Positions 25,337-35,426 are shown, counted from the first letter of the stretch. The stretch: 64,000 bases of DNA from Christiangramia sp. OXR-203 (GCF_034372165.1 NZ_CP139698.1:2914001-2978000), one strand, 5' to 3'. The notes: generated from the letters alone by a model not told the origin. Program-made: numbers and translations.

Positions 25337-27373
25337 ATGAAGAAACCTGATAATACGAACCAGCTTATCAATGAAAGCAGTCCTTATCTCCTACAGCATG
25401 CACATAATCCGGTAGACTGGCGTCCCTGGAATGATAAATCCCTGGATGAAGCAAAGAAGAAGAATAAACTACTGCTGATTAGTGTAGGATATTCCGCGTG
25501 TCACTGGTGCCATGTAATGGAGCATGAGAGTTTTGAAGATGCTGAAGTAGCTGCAATTATGAATGCAAACTACATATCTGTAAAGGTAGATCGCGAGGAA
25601 AGACCAGATGTTGACCAGGTTTACATGAATGCAGTACAGGCAATGACCGGGATGGGAGGCTGGCCAATGAATGTCGTAGCCCTGCCTGATGGAAGACCTG
25701 TTTGGGGAGGAACCTATTTTCAAAAGGATCAATGGAAATCTGCTCTTACTCAAATTGCGCATTTATATGAGGAACAACCAGAAAAACTTCTGGAATATGC
25801 TCAAAAGCTGGAAGAAGGACTTTCTCAAATGCAGATCATTGAGATTCCTGAGAATGAAAAGAAGTTAGATAAGTCTCTATTTGATGGAATCATATCAAAA
25901 TGGAAATCAGTTTTAGATCATAAAAATGGTGGCTATAACAGAAGTCCGAAGTTTATGATGCCTTCCAATCATGATTTTCTTTTAAGGTTCGCTCACCAGG
26001 AAAAAGACACAGAACTTTTGAAATATGTTAAGCATACATTTAATAAAATATCCTGGGGAGGAGTTTACGATCCTATAGATGGAGGCTTTTCAAGATATTC
26101 GGTGGATGAAAAATGGCACGTCCCGCACTTTGAAAAAATGCTTTATGATAATGCGCAATTAGTAAGTTCATATGCGAATTTATTTAAACTTACCAAAAAT
26201 AAATGGTACGCCGATGTAGTTGAGAATACGCTGAAATTCGTGGAAAACGAACTTCAGGACGAATCAGGAGCATTTTACTCTGCACTAGATGCCGATAGCG
26301 ACAATGGCCAGGGACATTCAGAAGAAGGTGCATTCTACGTCTGGACAAAGGATGAGTTGATGAAAATTCTGGGAGACGATTACGAATTGTTTTCAGAAGT
26401 CTATCATATCGATGCCTTCGGAAGATGGGAAAAAGATCATTACGTACTCATTCGAACTAAGAGCCTTGAGGAGCTTTCAGTTAAACTCAACTTAAAGCGA
26501 GAAGAATTAAGCGCTAAACTAAAAGAACTTCAGAAAAAACTAGGATCTGAAAGATCTAAGCGGTCAAAACCCGGACTTGACGACAAATCAATCGCTTCCT
26601 GGAATGCAATGATGATCAGCGGATATTGCCATGCTTTCCAGGCGCTGCAAAAAGAAGATTATCTTGTAAAAGCTGAAGCTGCTATCAATTTTATTCTGAA
26701 GAATCTAGTTCAGCCGGGCGGCAGACTTTATCATACTTATAAAAACGGAAAAAGTAGTATCAATGCCTATCTCGAAGACTATGCTTTTGTGATTCAATCT
26801 TTATTGGATCTGTATGAGAGCAGTTCCCGAGAATACTACCTGGACAAAGCTCAAGAATTACTTGAGATTGTGGAACATGATTTCAAGGATGAGGAGACCG
26901 GCCTATTTTATTTTACTTCATCACTAGACCGGGCGTTGATTAACAGAATTATAGATGTACAGGATAATGTGATTCCAGCAGCTAACTCGGTGATGGCACA
27001 TAATTATTACAAGCTAGGTAAACTTACAGGTAATACCACGCTTATTGACAGGTCAGAAAAAATGTTGCAGGCAGTGCTTCCAGGCATTACCGACTATGCA
27101 CAATCCTACTCGAACTGGTTGCTTTTATTACTTAATTTCACACATCCTTTCTACGAGATTGCCATTACTGGAGATAATTACGAAGAACTTGTGAAAGGAT
27201 TTCAACAGCAATATTTACAAAATAAAGTGCTGGCCTCTTCTAAAAGCAAATCTGAACTTGGAATATTAAAGGATCGGCTTAAGTCTGGTGTTTCATTGAT
27301 CTATGTTTGTAAACAGGGAAATTGTCAGCTTCCAGTGCAGAAATTAAGTGACGCTTTAGGACAGATGATTTAA
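25337..27373 (+). CDS. Thioredoxin domain-containing protein, DUF255/YyaL family
   Basis: 678 residues: an N-terminal thioredoxin-like DUF255 domain (about 1-170) with a C-H-W-C pair (C55, C58), then an alpha/alpha-toroid-like domain (about 190-620) of the glycoside hydrolase or N-acylglucosamine epimerase type, seen in motifs such as HFEKMLYDNAQL, YSALDADSDN and DDKSIASWNAMMI. The family is widespread (YyaL, human SSP411) but its catalytic role is not settled. It is cytoplasmic by lack of signal peptide. Divergent from the phosphate permease over 152 bases, in which I found no clear promoter match. Confidence 0.92.
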   Translation: MKKPDNTNQLINESSPYLLQHAHNPVDWRPWNDKSLDEAKKKNKLLLISVGYSACHWCHVMEHESFEDAEVAAIMNANYISVKVDREERPDVDQVYMNAVQAMTGMGGWPMNVVALPDGRPVWGGTYFQKDQWKSALTQIAHLYEEQPEKLLEYAQKLEEGLSQMQIIEIPENEKKLDKSLFDGIISKWKSVLDHKNGGYNRSPKFMMPSNHDFLLRFAHQEKDTELLKYVKHTFNKISWGGVYDPIDGGFSRYSVDEKWHVPHFEKMLYDNAQLVSSYANLFKLTKNKWYADVVENTLKFVENELQDESGAFYSALDADSDNGQGHSEEGAFYVWTKDELMKILGDDYELFSEVYHIDAFGRWEKDHYVLIRTKSLEELSVKLNLKREELSAKLKELQKKLGSERSKRSKPGLDDKSIASWNAMMISGYCHAFQALQKEDYLVKAEAAINFILKNLVQPGGRLYHTYKNGKSSINAYLEDYAFVIQSLLDLYESSSREYYLDKAQELLEIVEHDFKDEETGLFYFTSSLDRALINRIIDVQDNVIPAANSVMAHNYYKLGKLTGNTTLIDRSEKMLQAVLPGITDYAQSYSNWLLLLLNFTHPFYEIAITGDNYEELVKGFQQQYLQNKVLASSKSKSELGILKDRLKSGVSLIYVCKQGNCQLPVQKLSDALGQMI

Positions 27374-27449
27374 TTTTAACATAAAATAAACAGGATATGG
27401 CCTCTATTTTTTTAGACTAGGGGCTTGAACTTAAATTAGAAAAAAAAGA

Positions 27450-28316
27450 ATGGACAAGTTGAACAACTACGGCGAAATCGCAAAAGAATACGCGAACAAG
27501 TTTATCGATTACCTCCCTACGCTAATCGGTGCGATCGTGCTGCTACTTGTAGGACTTTGGGTAATAAAACTCATTGTAAAATATTTAAAGAAATTATTCG
27601 ACAAGAAGGACTACGATCCTACTCTAGAAAAGTTCACTGTAAACGCTGCCAGTTGGGGTCTCAAGGTGTTACTTTTTGTGCTGGTTATCACACAACTTGG
27701 TGTGGAGAGTGCATCGCTTGTAGCAGCAATTGGTGCTGCAGGTCTGGCCATTGGTCTTGCTTTGCAGGGATCGCTTTCCAATCTTGCCGGTGGAGTGCTT
27801 ATAATAGTTCTAAAACCATTTAAAGTTGGAGATTGGATCGAAGCACAGGGAGTTTCCGGTAGTGTAGTAGAGATCTCATTATTTTACACGAAGCTTGACA
27901 CTTTTGGGAACCAGAGAGTGGTAATTCCAAATGGTGAACTAAGTAATGATAATATCACGAATTACAGTTTCAACAAAACCCGTAAAGAGAATCTAAGCTT
28001 CGGAATTTCTTATGATGATGATATTAAGAAAGCAAAAGAAGTGCTTACAAATATGGTAATGGAACAAGAGAAAATCCTTAAGGATCCAGCCCCGCAGATC
28101 ATTGTTTCTGAACTTGGAGATAGTTCGGTTAACTTCTCTGTTCGATATTTTGCTGAATTGCCAGACTTCTGGGATCTACACTGGTATATGATCGAGGAAG
28201 GTAAAATTAGACTTGAGGAGGCTGGAATGACCATTCCTTATCCACAAAGGGATGTTTACCTGTACGATCAAACTAAAATGAGAGGAACTGAAAGAGATAA
28301 AAGATCGGCAGAATAA
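27450..28316 (+). CDS. Mechanosensitive ion channel, MscS family
   Basis: Small-conductance tension-gated channel of the inner membrane. 288 residues with the typical layout: N-terminal membrane helices (about 15-110), the glycine-alanine rich pore helix AAIGAAGLAIGLALQGSLSNLAGG, then the soluble cage domain with KPFKVGDWIE, VVIPNGELS and the C-terminal TIPYPQRDV motif. It follows the DUF255 gene by 76 nt and ends convergently against tsaB with adjacent stop codons. An intrinsic terminator 42 nt past its stop lies inside the tsaB coding region. Confidence 0.95.
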   Translation: MDKLNNYGEIAKEYANKFIDYLPTLIGAIVLLLVGLWVIKLIVKYLKKLFDKKDYDPTLEKFTVNAASWGLKVLLFVLVITQLGVESASLVAAIGAAGLAIGLALQGSLSNLAGGVLIIVLKPFKVGDWIEAQGVSGSVVEISLFYTKLDTFGNQRVVIPNGELSNDNITNYSFNKTRKENLSFGISYDDDIKKAKEVLTNMVMEQEKILKDPAPQIIVSELGDSSVNFSVRYFAELPDFWDLHWYMIEEGKIRLEEAGMTIPYPQRDVYLYDQTKMRGTERDKRSAE

Positions 28317-28976
28317 TTAACCGATCATAAAATCTTTGAGATAATAGGGCTCAAAATAAGCGACATCTTCGGTGTCGCTTTTTTGGTACTTTACCTCAAC
28401 GATCTCTGCCATTCCTGAAGCCGAAGGGAACTTTTGTTCGTGGAAAACTGCATTTTCAGAAGAGATGATCTCCCTGAATTTTGCCACTCCATTCCCAATA
28501 AAATGCACTTTAGATTTCTGAAGATATTCCGAAAAAGAGGTTTGATCTAAAATCTCAGCATTCGTATCACGGACCTGGCTTAGATCCTGAGAAAAAACAG
28601 CAGCATAAACTTCCATTCTTCTGGCATCAAGCATAGCGATTTTCATACCGGGTTCATTCTTTAATTGATGCACCAGCAGGTCCAGCGTAGGAACAGAGAT
28701 CATTGGTATATTAAGAGAAAAACATAATCCTTTGGCAGCAGAAACTCCAATTCTTAAACCTGTATAAGAACCTGGCCCCTTGCTAACTGCAATTGCATCC
28801 AGATCCTGAAGAGTCTTCCCAGATTCCTTCAATACATCCTGAATGAACAGGTGTAGCTTTTCAGCATGTGAATAACCTTTGGTATTATCTTCCTTTAGAC
28901 CGATTAGTTTCCCATTAACAGAAAGACCAACTGAGCAGTTGGTCGTTGCAGTTTCAAGACATAATATAGTCGCCAA
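28317..28976 (-). CDS. tsaB: tRNA threonylcarbamoyladenosine synthesis protein TsaB
   Basis: Non-catalytic partner of TsaD in making the t6A37 modification of ANN-decoding tRNAs. 219 residues starting with a TTG codon (28974-28976), giving MATILCLETATTNCSVGL, the expected start of the family. The ASKHA signature SKGPGSYTGLRIGVSAAKGL is intact. It is the last gene of the efflux operon (11 nt after the adaptor gene), an arrangement with no obvious functional link. The 3' end of the gene carries, on the opposite strand, a terminator for the MscS gene. Confidence 0.94.
   Translation of the reverse strand: MATILCLETATTNCSVGLSVNGKLIGLKEDNTKGYSHAEKLHLFIQDVLKESGKTLQDLDAIAVSKGPGSYTGLRIGVSAAKGLCFSLNIPMISVPTLDLLVHQLKNEPGMKIAMLDARRMEVYAAVFSQDLSQVRDTNAEILDQTSFSEYLQKSKVHFIGNGVAKFREIISSENAVFHEQKFPSASGMAEIVEVKYQKSDTEDVAYFEPYYLKDFMIG
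28358..28384 (+). terminator. Intrinsic terminator for mscS, located inside the tsaB coding end
   Basis: Plus-strand stem AAGCGACA (28358-28365) / TGTCGCTT (28373-28380) with one or two further inner pairs closing a TTC loop, followed by T6. It lies within codons near the C-terminus of the converging tsaB gene. Confidence 0.75.
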
Positions 28977-28987
28977 ATCTTTAAAAT

Positions 28988-30271
28988 TTATTCAGCCTCT
29001 TCTTCCTCCGTCTTTTCTTTTTTAACCTCGATATCATCTCCGGTATTAAGATTTTTAGTAACGGTATTGTAAGGGCCAGTGATTACTACATCACCTTCTT
29101 TCAGACCTTCTGTGATCTCGATTTGAGAGTCATCCTGAATTCCAGTTTGTACCACGCGAAGTTTAGCTTTTTGTCCGTCTTTTACAAATACACATTCAAA
29201 TTTTTCAGTTCCTTCAGTAGCTGGAGTAGTTCCGTAAGTCTTTTTAGTCGCTGTAGTATCAGATTTAATAACGATCGAGCTAATTGGAACTCCAATTACA
29301 TTCATTCTCTTATTCGTGATAATATCTACTGTAGCAGTCATTCCTGGTCTGAATGGAGAATAACTCTCCGGCTTCCCTTCCATCAGGTCTTCGTAAGACT
29401 CCTTCAGAATACGAACTTTTACCTTAAAATTAGTTACCTGATCTGTGGTTAAGGTATTATCTGCAGTGTTAGAAATTTCAGTAACGATTCCTTTAAAATC
29501 TTTTCCAAGGTACGCATCTACTTCCACGATCGTAGAGTCACCTACCGCAACTTTTACGATATCATTTTCATTTACATCAACCTCAACTTCCATATTGTCC
29601 AGGTTTGCTACCCGAAGAATTTCAGTCCCGGCCATTTGCTGAGTACCTACAACTCTTTCCCCAAGCTCTGCATCCAGTTTTGAGATCGTACCACTCATTG
29701 GAGCATAAATATTGGTACGTCCAAGATTATCGGTCGCTTCAGTTACCGTAGCAGCGCTACTTTGCATACTATAGTAAGCAGATTCTTTATTAGCTTCTGC
29801 CATCTCATAATTTGAAACGATCCCATCCCATTCAGCTTTTGAGATCACACCTTTTTCAAACAAAGTTTTGTTACGATTATAATCAGCTTCAGCCTGTTTC
29901 AAATTTGCCTGTGTCTGGGCAAAATTTGCTTTGGAATTGGAATAACTTGCTCTGGCTCTCTGTACGCTGGACTGGTATATATCAGGGTTTACTTTTACTA
30001 AAAGGTCTCCTTTTTCTACTAACTGACCTTCAACGATTGGTAATTCAATGATCTCTCCGGAAACTTCAGAAGAAAGTTTTACCTCAACCTCTGGCTGAAT
30101 TTTACCTGTTGCCGATACGGTTTCGATAATATCTACCGGTTCAATTTCAGTGATCTCCACTTCTTTGATGTTGGCGGAACTTCCAAACCAACCGGATTTT
30201 TTACCGATAACTAGTACAACGATTAAAACGATGATGATCCCAAGGATGATGAAAAGCTTCTTCTTATTCAT
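28988..30271 (-). CDS. Efflux RND/ABC periplasmic adaptor (HlyD/MacA family)
   Basis: Membrane-fusion protein linking an inner-membrane pump to a TolC-like pore. 427 residues: N-terminal membrane anchor (about 3-24), lipoyl/barrel-sandwich halves (GKIQPEVEVKLSSEVSGEI and NIYAPMSGTISKLDAELGERV), a coiled-coil hairpin (about 105-180) and beta-barrel and membrane-proximal domains. The tail is acidic and lysine rich (EVKKEKTEEEEAE). It is the second adaptor in this operon; its TolC-like gene is 3 nt upstream, so the two probably pair. Confidence 0.92.
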   Translation of the reverse strand: MNKKKLFIILGIIIVLIVVLVIGKKSGWFGSSANIKEVEITEIEPVDIIETVSATGKIQPEVEVKLSSEVSGEIIELPIVEGQLVEKGDLLVKVNPDIYQSSVQRARASYSNSKANFAQTQANLKQAEADYNRNKTLFEKGVISKAEWDGIVSNYEMAEANKESAYYSMQSSAATVTEATDNLGRTNIYAPMSGTISKLDAELGERVVGTQQMAGTEILRVANLDNMEVEVDVNENDIVKVAVGDSTIVEVDAYLGKDFKGIVTEISNTADNTLTTDQVTNFKVKVRILKESYEDLMEGKPESYSPFRPGMTATVDIITNKRMNVIGVPISSIVIKSDTTATKKTYGTTPATEGTEKFECVFVKDGQKAKLRVVQTGIQDDSQIEITEGLKEGDVVITGPYNTVTKNLNTGDDIEVKKEKTEEEEAE

Positions 30272-30274
30272 TAT

Positions 30275-31711
30275 TTACAGTTTTAAATCCCTAACCGGAA
30301 TTCCAAAATAAAGTTCTACAACTTTTAATTTAAAAATATAATCGTATTTGGCTCTTAGTGCCTCTCTTTGTATATTCTCAAAACGAATCTTAGCCTGGCT
30401 AAAATCGAACGCGTTGGTAAGACCAACATCATACCGCTCTGTGGCATATTCAAATGCTTTCTCCTGAGCTTCAGAAGCTACCAAAGCAGCTTCATAGGCT
30501 TCGAAAGCTCCTTTTGCATCAGTATATGCCTGGTAAACATTCGCTTCCAGATCAAGTTCAGCCTGCTCCAACTGGAATTCAGCTCTTTTCACATTGATCT
30601 GATTTCTTTTTACAGCATTTCTGGTGGCAAAGCCATTTAAGAATGGAACGCTTAACTGGAAACCATAACTTATCCCGTCATTTCTATATAACTGATCGAA
30701 AAATGGCAACGGACTTCCTAGCGTTGGTATGGTATTAGGAGCCACTACAACCTGCTCTGTATCCTGCACCAAACCAATTTGTCTTGTAGGTTCGGTTGGA
30801 TCCAGCACGGCACCTGTTATTCTGCCCTGTCCTGTTTCCCTTGTATTATAGTTAAAGAAAGCACCTAAGGTTGGCAGGTAAGCTCCTTTAGCCAAAGCAA
30901 CATCCTGCTCTGCAAGATCTCTGTTAGCTTCCGCTATTTTTAATTCTGAACGCTCCTCTTTAGCTTTTTCGATCACATCGTAAACAGAGTTCGCAAGAAT
31001 CTCATTTCCGAAGACCGCGTAATCACGATCCACAATGTCGAAACTTTGATAATCTCTTATTCCTAAAGTTTGTGCTAAACCTATAAGTGATATTTGTATC
31101 TGGTTTTCAGCAAGAATGATTCGTTGCTTCTCATCTGCCATGGTAGCTTTAATCTCCAGAAGGTCACCCTGAGGCAATACTCCTGCTTCAACCAGATCCT
31201 GAGTTCGGGTTAATTGTTCTTTGGTAACTTCATTCTGAGCCTGTAGAACATCAAGATTTTGTTTGCTGAACAATACCTGCAGGTAGGCATCTGCAACGAA
31301 CAAAGCTATATCATCTTCCATTTTATCCAGAGAGTACTGGCTGGCCAGTCTTGAGATCTTAGCTCTTTGTAATTGTTTGAAATTTCGAAGTCCGTCAAAA
31401 ATTGTAAGACCAGCAGTTAAATTCGCAGAGAAGTTTCTTACTGTTTGATTCTGAAGGATTCCCGTGGTAACATTCTGAGTAAGACCGGTATTCCATGCAT
31501 TGGTAGCCTGACCGTTAATACTTGGAATAAAATTACCCAGTGCATCCAGTTTCTCAATTTCGGAGAGTTCAAGATCAAGTTCAGATTGTTTAACCTGAAT
31601 ATTATTTTGCAATGCGTACTCCACACATTCTTCCAGTGTCCACTCTTTCTGCTGCGCATTCATCATTCCGCAGAAAAGAAAAAGGGTAAAAAGTAAACTA
31701 TAATTCTTCAT
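30275..31711 (-). CDS. TolC family outer membrane efflux protein
   Basis: 478 residues with a signal peptide (MKNYSLLFTLFLFCGMMNAQQ) and two outer-membrane-efflux repeats, each with the usual WTLEECVEYALQNN start and long helices rich in Ala, Gln and Glu. It forms the outer-membrane channel of the efflux machine. It lies 61 nt after the first adaptor gene and 3 nt before the second, within a single operon. I found no promoter in front of it, so it is likely expressed with the ABC genes. Confidence 0.93.
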   Translation of the reverse strand: MKNYSLLFTLFLFCGMMNAQQKEWTLEECVEYALQNNIQVKQSELDLELSEIEKLDALGNFIPSINGQATNAWNTGLTQNVTTGILQNQTVRNFSANLTAGLTIFDGLRNFKQLQRAKISRLASQYSLDKMEDDIALFVADAYLQVLFSKQNLDVLQAQNEVTKEQLTRTQDLVEAGVLPQGDLLEIKATMADEKQRIILAENQIQISLIGLAQTLGIRDYQSFDIVDRDYAVFGNEILANSVYDVIEKAKEERSELKIAEANRDLAEQDVALAKGAYLPTLGAFFNYNTRETGQGRITGAVLDPTEPTRQIGLVQDTEQVVVAPNTIPTLGSPLPFFDQLYRNDGISYGFQLSVPFLNGFATRNAVKRNQINVKRAEFQLEQAELDLEANVYQAYTDAKGAFEAYEAALVASEAQEKAFEYATERYDVGLTNAFDFSQAKIRFENIQREALRAKYDYIFKLKVVELYFGIPVRDLKL

Positions 31712-31772
31712 AATATAATTCTGTATGATATGTCTGTAAAAGGTACAGGTTGTTACACCTAAAAATTAAATT

Positions 31773-32891
31773 CTAGTTTTGAGCTATGTTTGTTGGAGCT
31801 TTAAGTTGGTTCCAAACCTTGATTTTATCGCCCATTTTCAGACCTTCGGTCACCTCTACATTAATTCCGTCACTTACTCCAAGTTTAATTTCCCTGCGTT
31901 CAAATTCCTGGTCACCGGTCATGATCTCCACATATGGCTTCTTGCTCTCATCATCAAATTGCACAAGCGCTTCCTTGATCGCAAGTACATCTGTAGCTTT
32001 CGCAAGAATAATAGATGCATTCGCACTAAGCCCCGCTCTAATAAAGGTAGTATCTGCCTTGTTAAGAGTTCCCTTAATCTCAAATTGTATCGCCCCGTTC
32101 TCCTCTACTCCTTTTGGAGCTATATAATCAAGGACAGCATCGAAAGATTTATTTTCAATCGCACCAACGGTTACTTCAAGCGGAAGATCTTCTTTAATCT
32201 TTCCAACTTCACTCTCATCAACTTTCCCTTCAAAGATCATTTCGTTCACATCGGCAAGCGTTGCGATCGTGGTCCCATCGTTGAAATTGTTACTTTCAAT
32301 TACCTGGTTTCCAGTCTTCACGGGAACATCCAGCACCATCCCCTCTACAGTGGAACGTATAAGGGTATTTGCTGCACTTCCAATTCCACTGGTGGTTCCG
32401 GTTCTTACGATCTCATAATTTTGTTGTGCTGAACGATAGTTTTGCTCACTTCTCTGGTAAGAAACTTCAGCTGCATCATAATCGTTGGCAGAGATCACGC
32501 CTTTATCATAAAGCTCTTTCTGTCTTTGATAAACTTTCTTTTCGTTATCAAGGTTAATACGGGCAGTTGCCACGTTATCTTTCGCGCTTTGCAGTGATGA
32601 TACATTTGGAATTACGCGAATTTTGGCAATTAGATCCCCTTGTTTGATCTTATCACCAGCCTCGATGTATATTTCATCGATGATTCCTGAAATATTTGGC
32701 TTAATAAGCACTTCTTCCTTCGGAACAATTTTTCCGGTAGCGACAGTTTTCTTAATAATAGTTTGTTCTGAAGGTTCCTCGGTTTGATAGACAACTGGAT
32801 CTTCTTCACTTTTTTGATAGAGATAATAAAGCGCCCCTACGAAGGTCACCGCTATTAAAACTAAAATTCCGATGGTTACAAATTTTTTCAT
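31773..32891 (-). CDS. Efflux periplasmic adaptor (MacA-like)
   Basis: 372 residues: membrane anchor (about 5-25), barrel-sandwich (GKIVPKEEVLIKPNISGIIDEIYIEAGDKIKQGDLIAKI), coiled-coil hairpin (about 100-160, with the KELYDKGVISANDYDAAEV pattern) and beta-barrel. It shares the ELYDKGVIS / TLFEKGVIS hairpin motif with the second adaptor downstream, so the two are paralogues. It lies 26 nt from the permease genes, so it is the direct partner of the MacB-like ABC transporter. Confidence 0.92.
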   Translation of the reverse strand: MKKFVTIGILVLIAVTFVGALYYLYQKSEEDPVVYQTEEPSEQTIIKKTVATGKIVPKEEVLIKPNISGIIDEIYIEAGDKIKQGDLIAKIRVIPNVSSLQSAKDNVATARINLDNEKKVYQRQKELYDKGVISANDYDAAEVSYQRSEQNYRSAQQNYEIVRTGTTSGIGSAANTLIRSTVEGMVLDVPVKTGNQVIESNNFNDGTTIATLADVNEMIFEGKVDESEVGKIKEDLPLEVTVGAIENKSFDAVLDYIAPKGVEENGAIQFEIKGTLNKADTTFIRAGLSANASIILAKATDVLAIKEALVQFDDESKKPYVEIMTGDQEFERREIKLGVSDGINVEVTEGLKMGDKIKVWNQLKAPTNIAQN

Positions 32892-32917
32892 TTCTTGATT
32901 GTGTTTCTATTTACTAA

Positions 32918-34180
32918 CTATTCAGTACGCAGAGCATCCACAGGTTTTACTTTGATGGCGTGCTGCGCAGGTATAAGACCGGCCAGAAGACCAGAGATTA
33001 TTAAAATACTAAGGGCTACGATCACCACTCCCAGGTCTACGGAAGGGTTTAAGAACATCATTTCTGAAGTATCCATCTGGTCCAGCTGGAAATTGACCAG
33101 CCAGATTACCCCGGTAGCAAGAATGATCCCACTCATTCCTGAAATGATGGTAAGAAAAATTGACTCCATCAGGATCTGCCCTCTTATAGACCATGGCGTT
33201 GCTCCCAAAGCACGTCTTACTCCAATTTCATTGGTACGCTCTTTAACCACAATGAGCATAATATTACTAATCCCAATAATTCCTGAAAGTAAGACCAGTA
33301 CTCCCACAAAATAGGCTACTGCCTTGAGGGCTACAAAAAGTCCGTTTACTTTAGAAAATTCCTGGTAGAGGTCAAAATTACCTACCGCGCGATCATCTTC
33401 CGGATGTATTTTATGACGTTCCTTGACCAGATCGATAATATCTCCCTTAAGTGCTGTTATACTATTATTGTCTTTTGCGGTGATGGCCATCCAGCCAACT
33501 TTGTTCCCACGATTAAAGGCCTGGGAAAAAGCTGTAAAAGGAACAAATATTTCCTTCTGACCTTCCTCGGCGTCACCACCCCGACTTTTCTTCTTGTAAG
33601 TTCCAATCACCATGAAATTCACTCCACTAATCTTGATGTAAGTCCCAAGCGGATCTTCGCCCTTGTCGTAAAGCGCAGCTAACACACCGGTTCCAATCAC
33701 CGCAACTTTCCTTTTCTGATCGATATCTGAATGATTAATGAACCTTCCGGTGGTAATATCCATGGGTTCCTGCTGAATAATTTCCGGATAATCTCCGTAC
33801 ACATTGAAAGCACCGGTATTTAAGCCTCGCACCACGTTATTGTCTCCACCAAAACCGCCAAGCTGATTTCTAGGCGAAACAAACCTTAAGTCTGGTATTT
33901 CCCTTTTGATAGCCGCTACATCTTCTACTTCAAAGCTGTAGAATCTTCCTTTCGGCATTCCTTTATAAGGTCTTGAAGCTACCTGTGTCCACATGAACAT
34001 GGTGTTGGTTGCAATACCACCAAAACCCTGCTTTACTCCGTTTTCCAATCCTTTTCCTGCAGCTAGTAGGATGACAAGGATAAATATTCCCCATAAAACT
34101 CCAAAAGCAGTCATCAGGGTTCTAAACCAGTTCGAGGTTAGTGCTTCTATAATTTCATTCCAACGATCTCTACTAAACAT
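32918..34180 (-). CDS. ABC transporter permease, MacB/FtsX type (second)
   Basis: 420 residues: one N-terminal membrane helix (about 20-42), a large periplasmic MacB-PCD domain (about 50-280) and three FtsX-type C-terminal helices with the signature VVKERTNEIGVRRALGATPWSI. Unlike E. coli MacB, the ATPase is a separate gene, so this is a half-transporter. It is a paralogue of the upstream permease, sharing the WNEI / WDEI N-terminus, the MLIVVKERTNEIGVRRALGA / MLIIVKERTREIGVRKALGA block and the GLIPAQHAIKVKPVDALR / GFFPAWRAARIKPIVALR end, so a heterodimeric pump is likely. One base separates the two genes. Confidence 0.92.
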   Translation of the reverse strand: MFSRDRWNEIIEALTSNWFRTLMTAFGVLWGIFILVILLAAGKGLENGVKQGFGGIATNTMFMWTQVASRPYKGMPKGRFYSFEVEDVAAIKREIPDLRFVSPRNQLGGFGGDNNVVRGLNTGAFNVYGDYPEIIQQEPMDITTGRFINHSDIDQKRKVAVIGTGVLAALYDKGEDPLGTYIKISGVNFMVIGTYKKKSRGGDAEEGQKEIFVPFTAFSQAFNRGNKVGWMAITAKDNNSITALKGDIIDLVKERHKIHPEDDRAVGNFDLYQEFSKVNGLFVALKAVAYFVGVLVLLSGIIGISNIMLIVVKERTNEIGVRRALGATPWSIRGQILMESIFLTIISGMSGIILATGVIWLVNFQLDQMDTSEMMFLNPSVDLGVVIVALSILIISGLLAGLIPAQHAIKVKPVDALRTE

Positions 34181-34181
34181 A

Positions 34182-35426
34182 CTATTCGTCTCTTAGTGCT
34201 ACAATTGGTTTGATCCTGGCTGCTCTCCAGGCCGGGAAGAATCCCGCCAGTGCTCCTGCTATCACCAGAATAAACACCGTATTGATCGCTACCGTGAAAT
34301 TAACGGTTGGGTTATAAATATATTGGGTTTCGATCATAGGTCCCACAAACTCCAGTAGTGCGAGACTAAATATGAGTCCGAGGAAACCTGCAATAGCTGT
34401 TACAAAGATCGATTCATGAAGTACCATTCCAATAATTGAAAGTGGCTGAGCTCCTAATGCTTTCCTTACGCCAATTTCACGGGTGCGTTCTTTCACAATT
34501 ATAAGCATGATGTTACTAACCCCAACAACTCCCGCGATAATAGTACAAACACCAACACCCCAGAAGAATAATTTTATCATATCCATTAAAGTGAAAAAGC
34601 GTTTCGCATTTTCCAGCGAGTTATTTACGTAGATGGCACTATTATCATCTGGTGCAACCGTATGGCGTTCCTTTAAGAACTGGTCCAGTTCTGCAGTAAA
34701 TTGTGTGGAGGCAGCTACCGACTTGTCAAAATCATCTTCAGGTTTGAGGGTAAGATACATTCTGGCTATATCATTTCCACCACCAAAAGCTTTCTGAGCA
34801 GTGGTTATCGGAATTATAGCGCGGGATTCTTCACGTTCTCCCCCGGGATCGGTATAAACTCCAACAATTTTAAAGTTCACTCCGGAAACCTGCACGTATT
34901 TACCAATAGGATCTTCATCCTTAAAAAGGTCCAGCTTGATTCGCTGACCTATCACCATATTTTTTTCTGAATTATCAAGGTCTGGGATATTGATAAATCG
35001 ACCTGTAGTAAGAGTGTTGTTTTCCAGAACCTGGTAGCTGGGAAAACTTCCGTAGACCTGGTAGGAACCAGATTCTTTCCCGTAAGTGAGCACCTGTCCC
35101 CATTGCTGATATAACGAAGCGCTTTTATCAAGTTTATCGCCGTAAAGTCTTAGAATCTGATCGTAGTCTTCATTTTTAAACTGAATACGTCTTCCCGGGT
35201 TTAGTCCTTTATATTCTTTAGAGGTCATTCCTGGATAAACCAGCATTAAATTTGCAGCATCCTGCTCAAATTCGCGGGCAATACCATTTCTCATTCCTTC
35301 ACCAATTCCAAGCAGGATGACCAGGATAAAAATTCCTGATGCTACTGAAAGTCCGGTTAAGAATGTGCGTAACTTATTTTTTCGGATGGTTTCGAAGATC
35401 TCATCCCAACGATCCAGATCAAACAT
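34182..35426 (-). CDS. ABC transporter permease, MacB/FtsX type (first)
   Basis: 414 residues, the same layout as the permease gene downstream: N-terminal helix (about 20-42), periplasmic MacB-PCD domain, three C-terminal helices with KERTREIGVRKALGA. It overlaps the ATPase gene by 8 nt, indicating translational coupling. Together with the ATPase, the second permease, an adaptor and a TolC-like pore it forms a MacAB-TolC-type machine. The substrate (toxin, antibiotic, lipoprotein or lipid) cannot be read from sequence. Confidence 0.92.
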   Translation of the reverse strand: MFDLDRWDEIFETIRKNKLRTFLTGLSVASGIFILVILLGIGEGMRNGIAREFEQDAANLMLVYPGMTSKEYKGLNPGRRIQFKNEDYDQILRLYGDKLDKSASLYQQWGQVLTYGKESGSYQVYGSFPSYQVLENNTLTTGRFINIPDLDNSEKNMVIGQRIKLDLFKDEDPIGKYVQVSGVNFKIVGVYTDPGGEREESRAIIPITTAQKAFGGGNDIARMYLTLKPEDDFDKSVAASTQFTAELDQFLKERHTVAPDDNSAIYVNNSLENAKRFFTLMDMIKLFFWGVGVCTIIAGVVGVSNIMLIIVKERTREIGVRKALGAQPLSIIGMVLHESIFVTAIAGFLGLIFSLALLEFVGPMIETQYIYNPTVNFTVAINTVFILVIAGALAGFFPAWRAARIKPIVALRDE

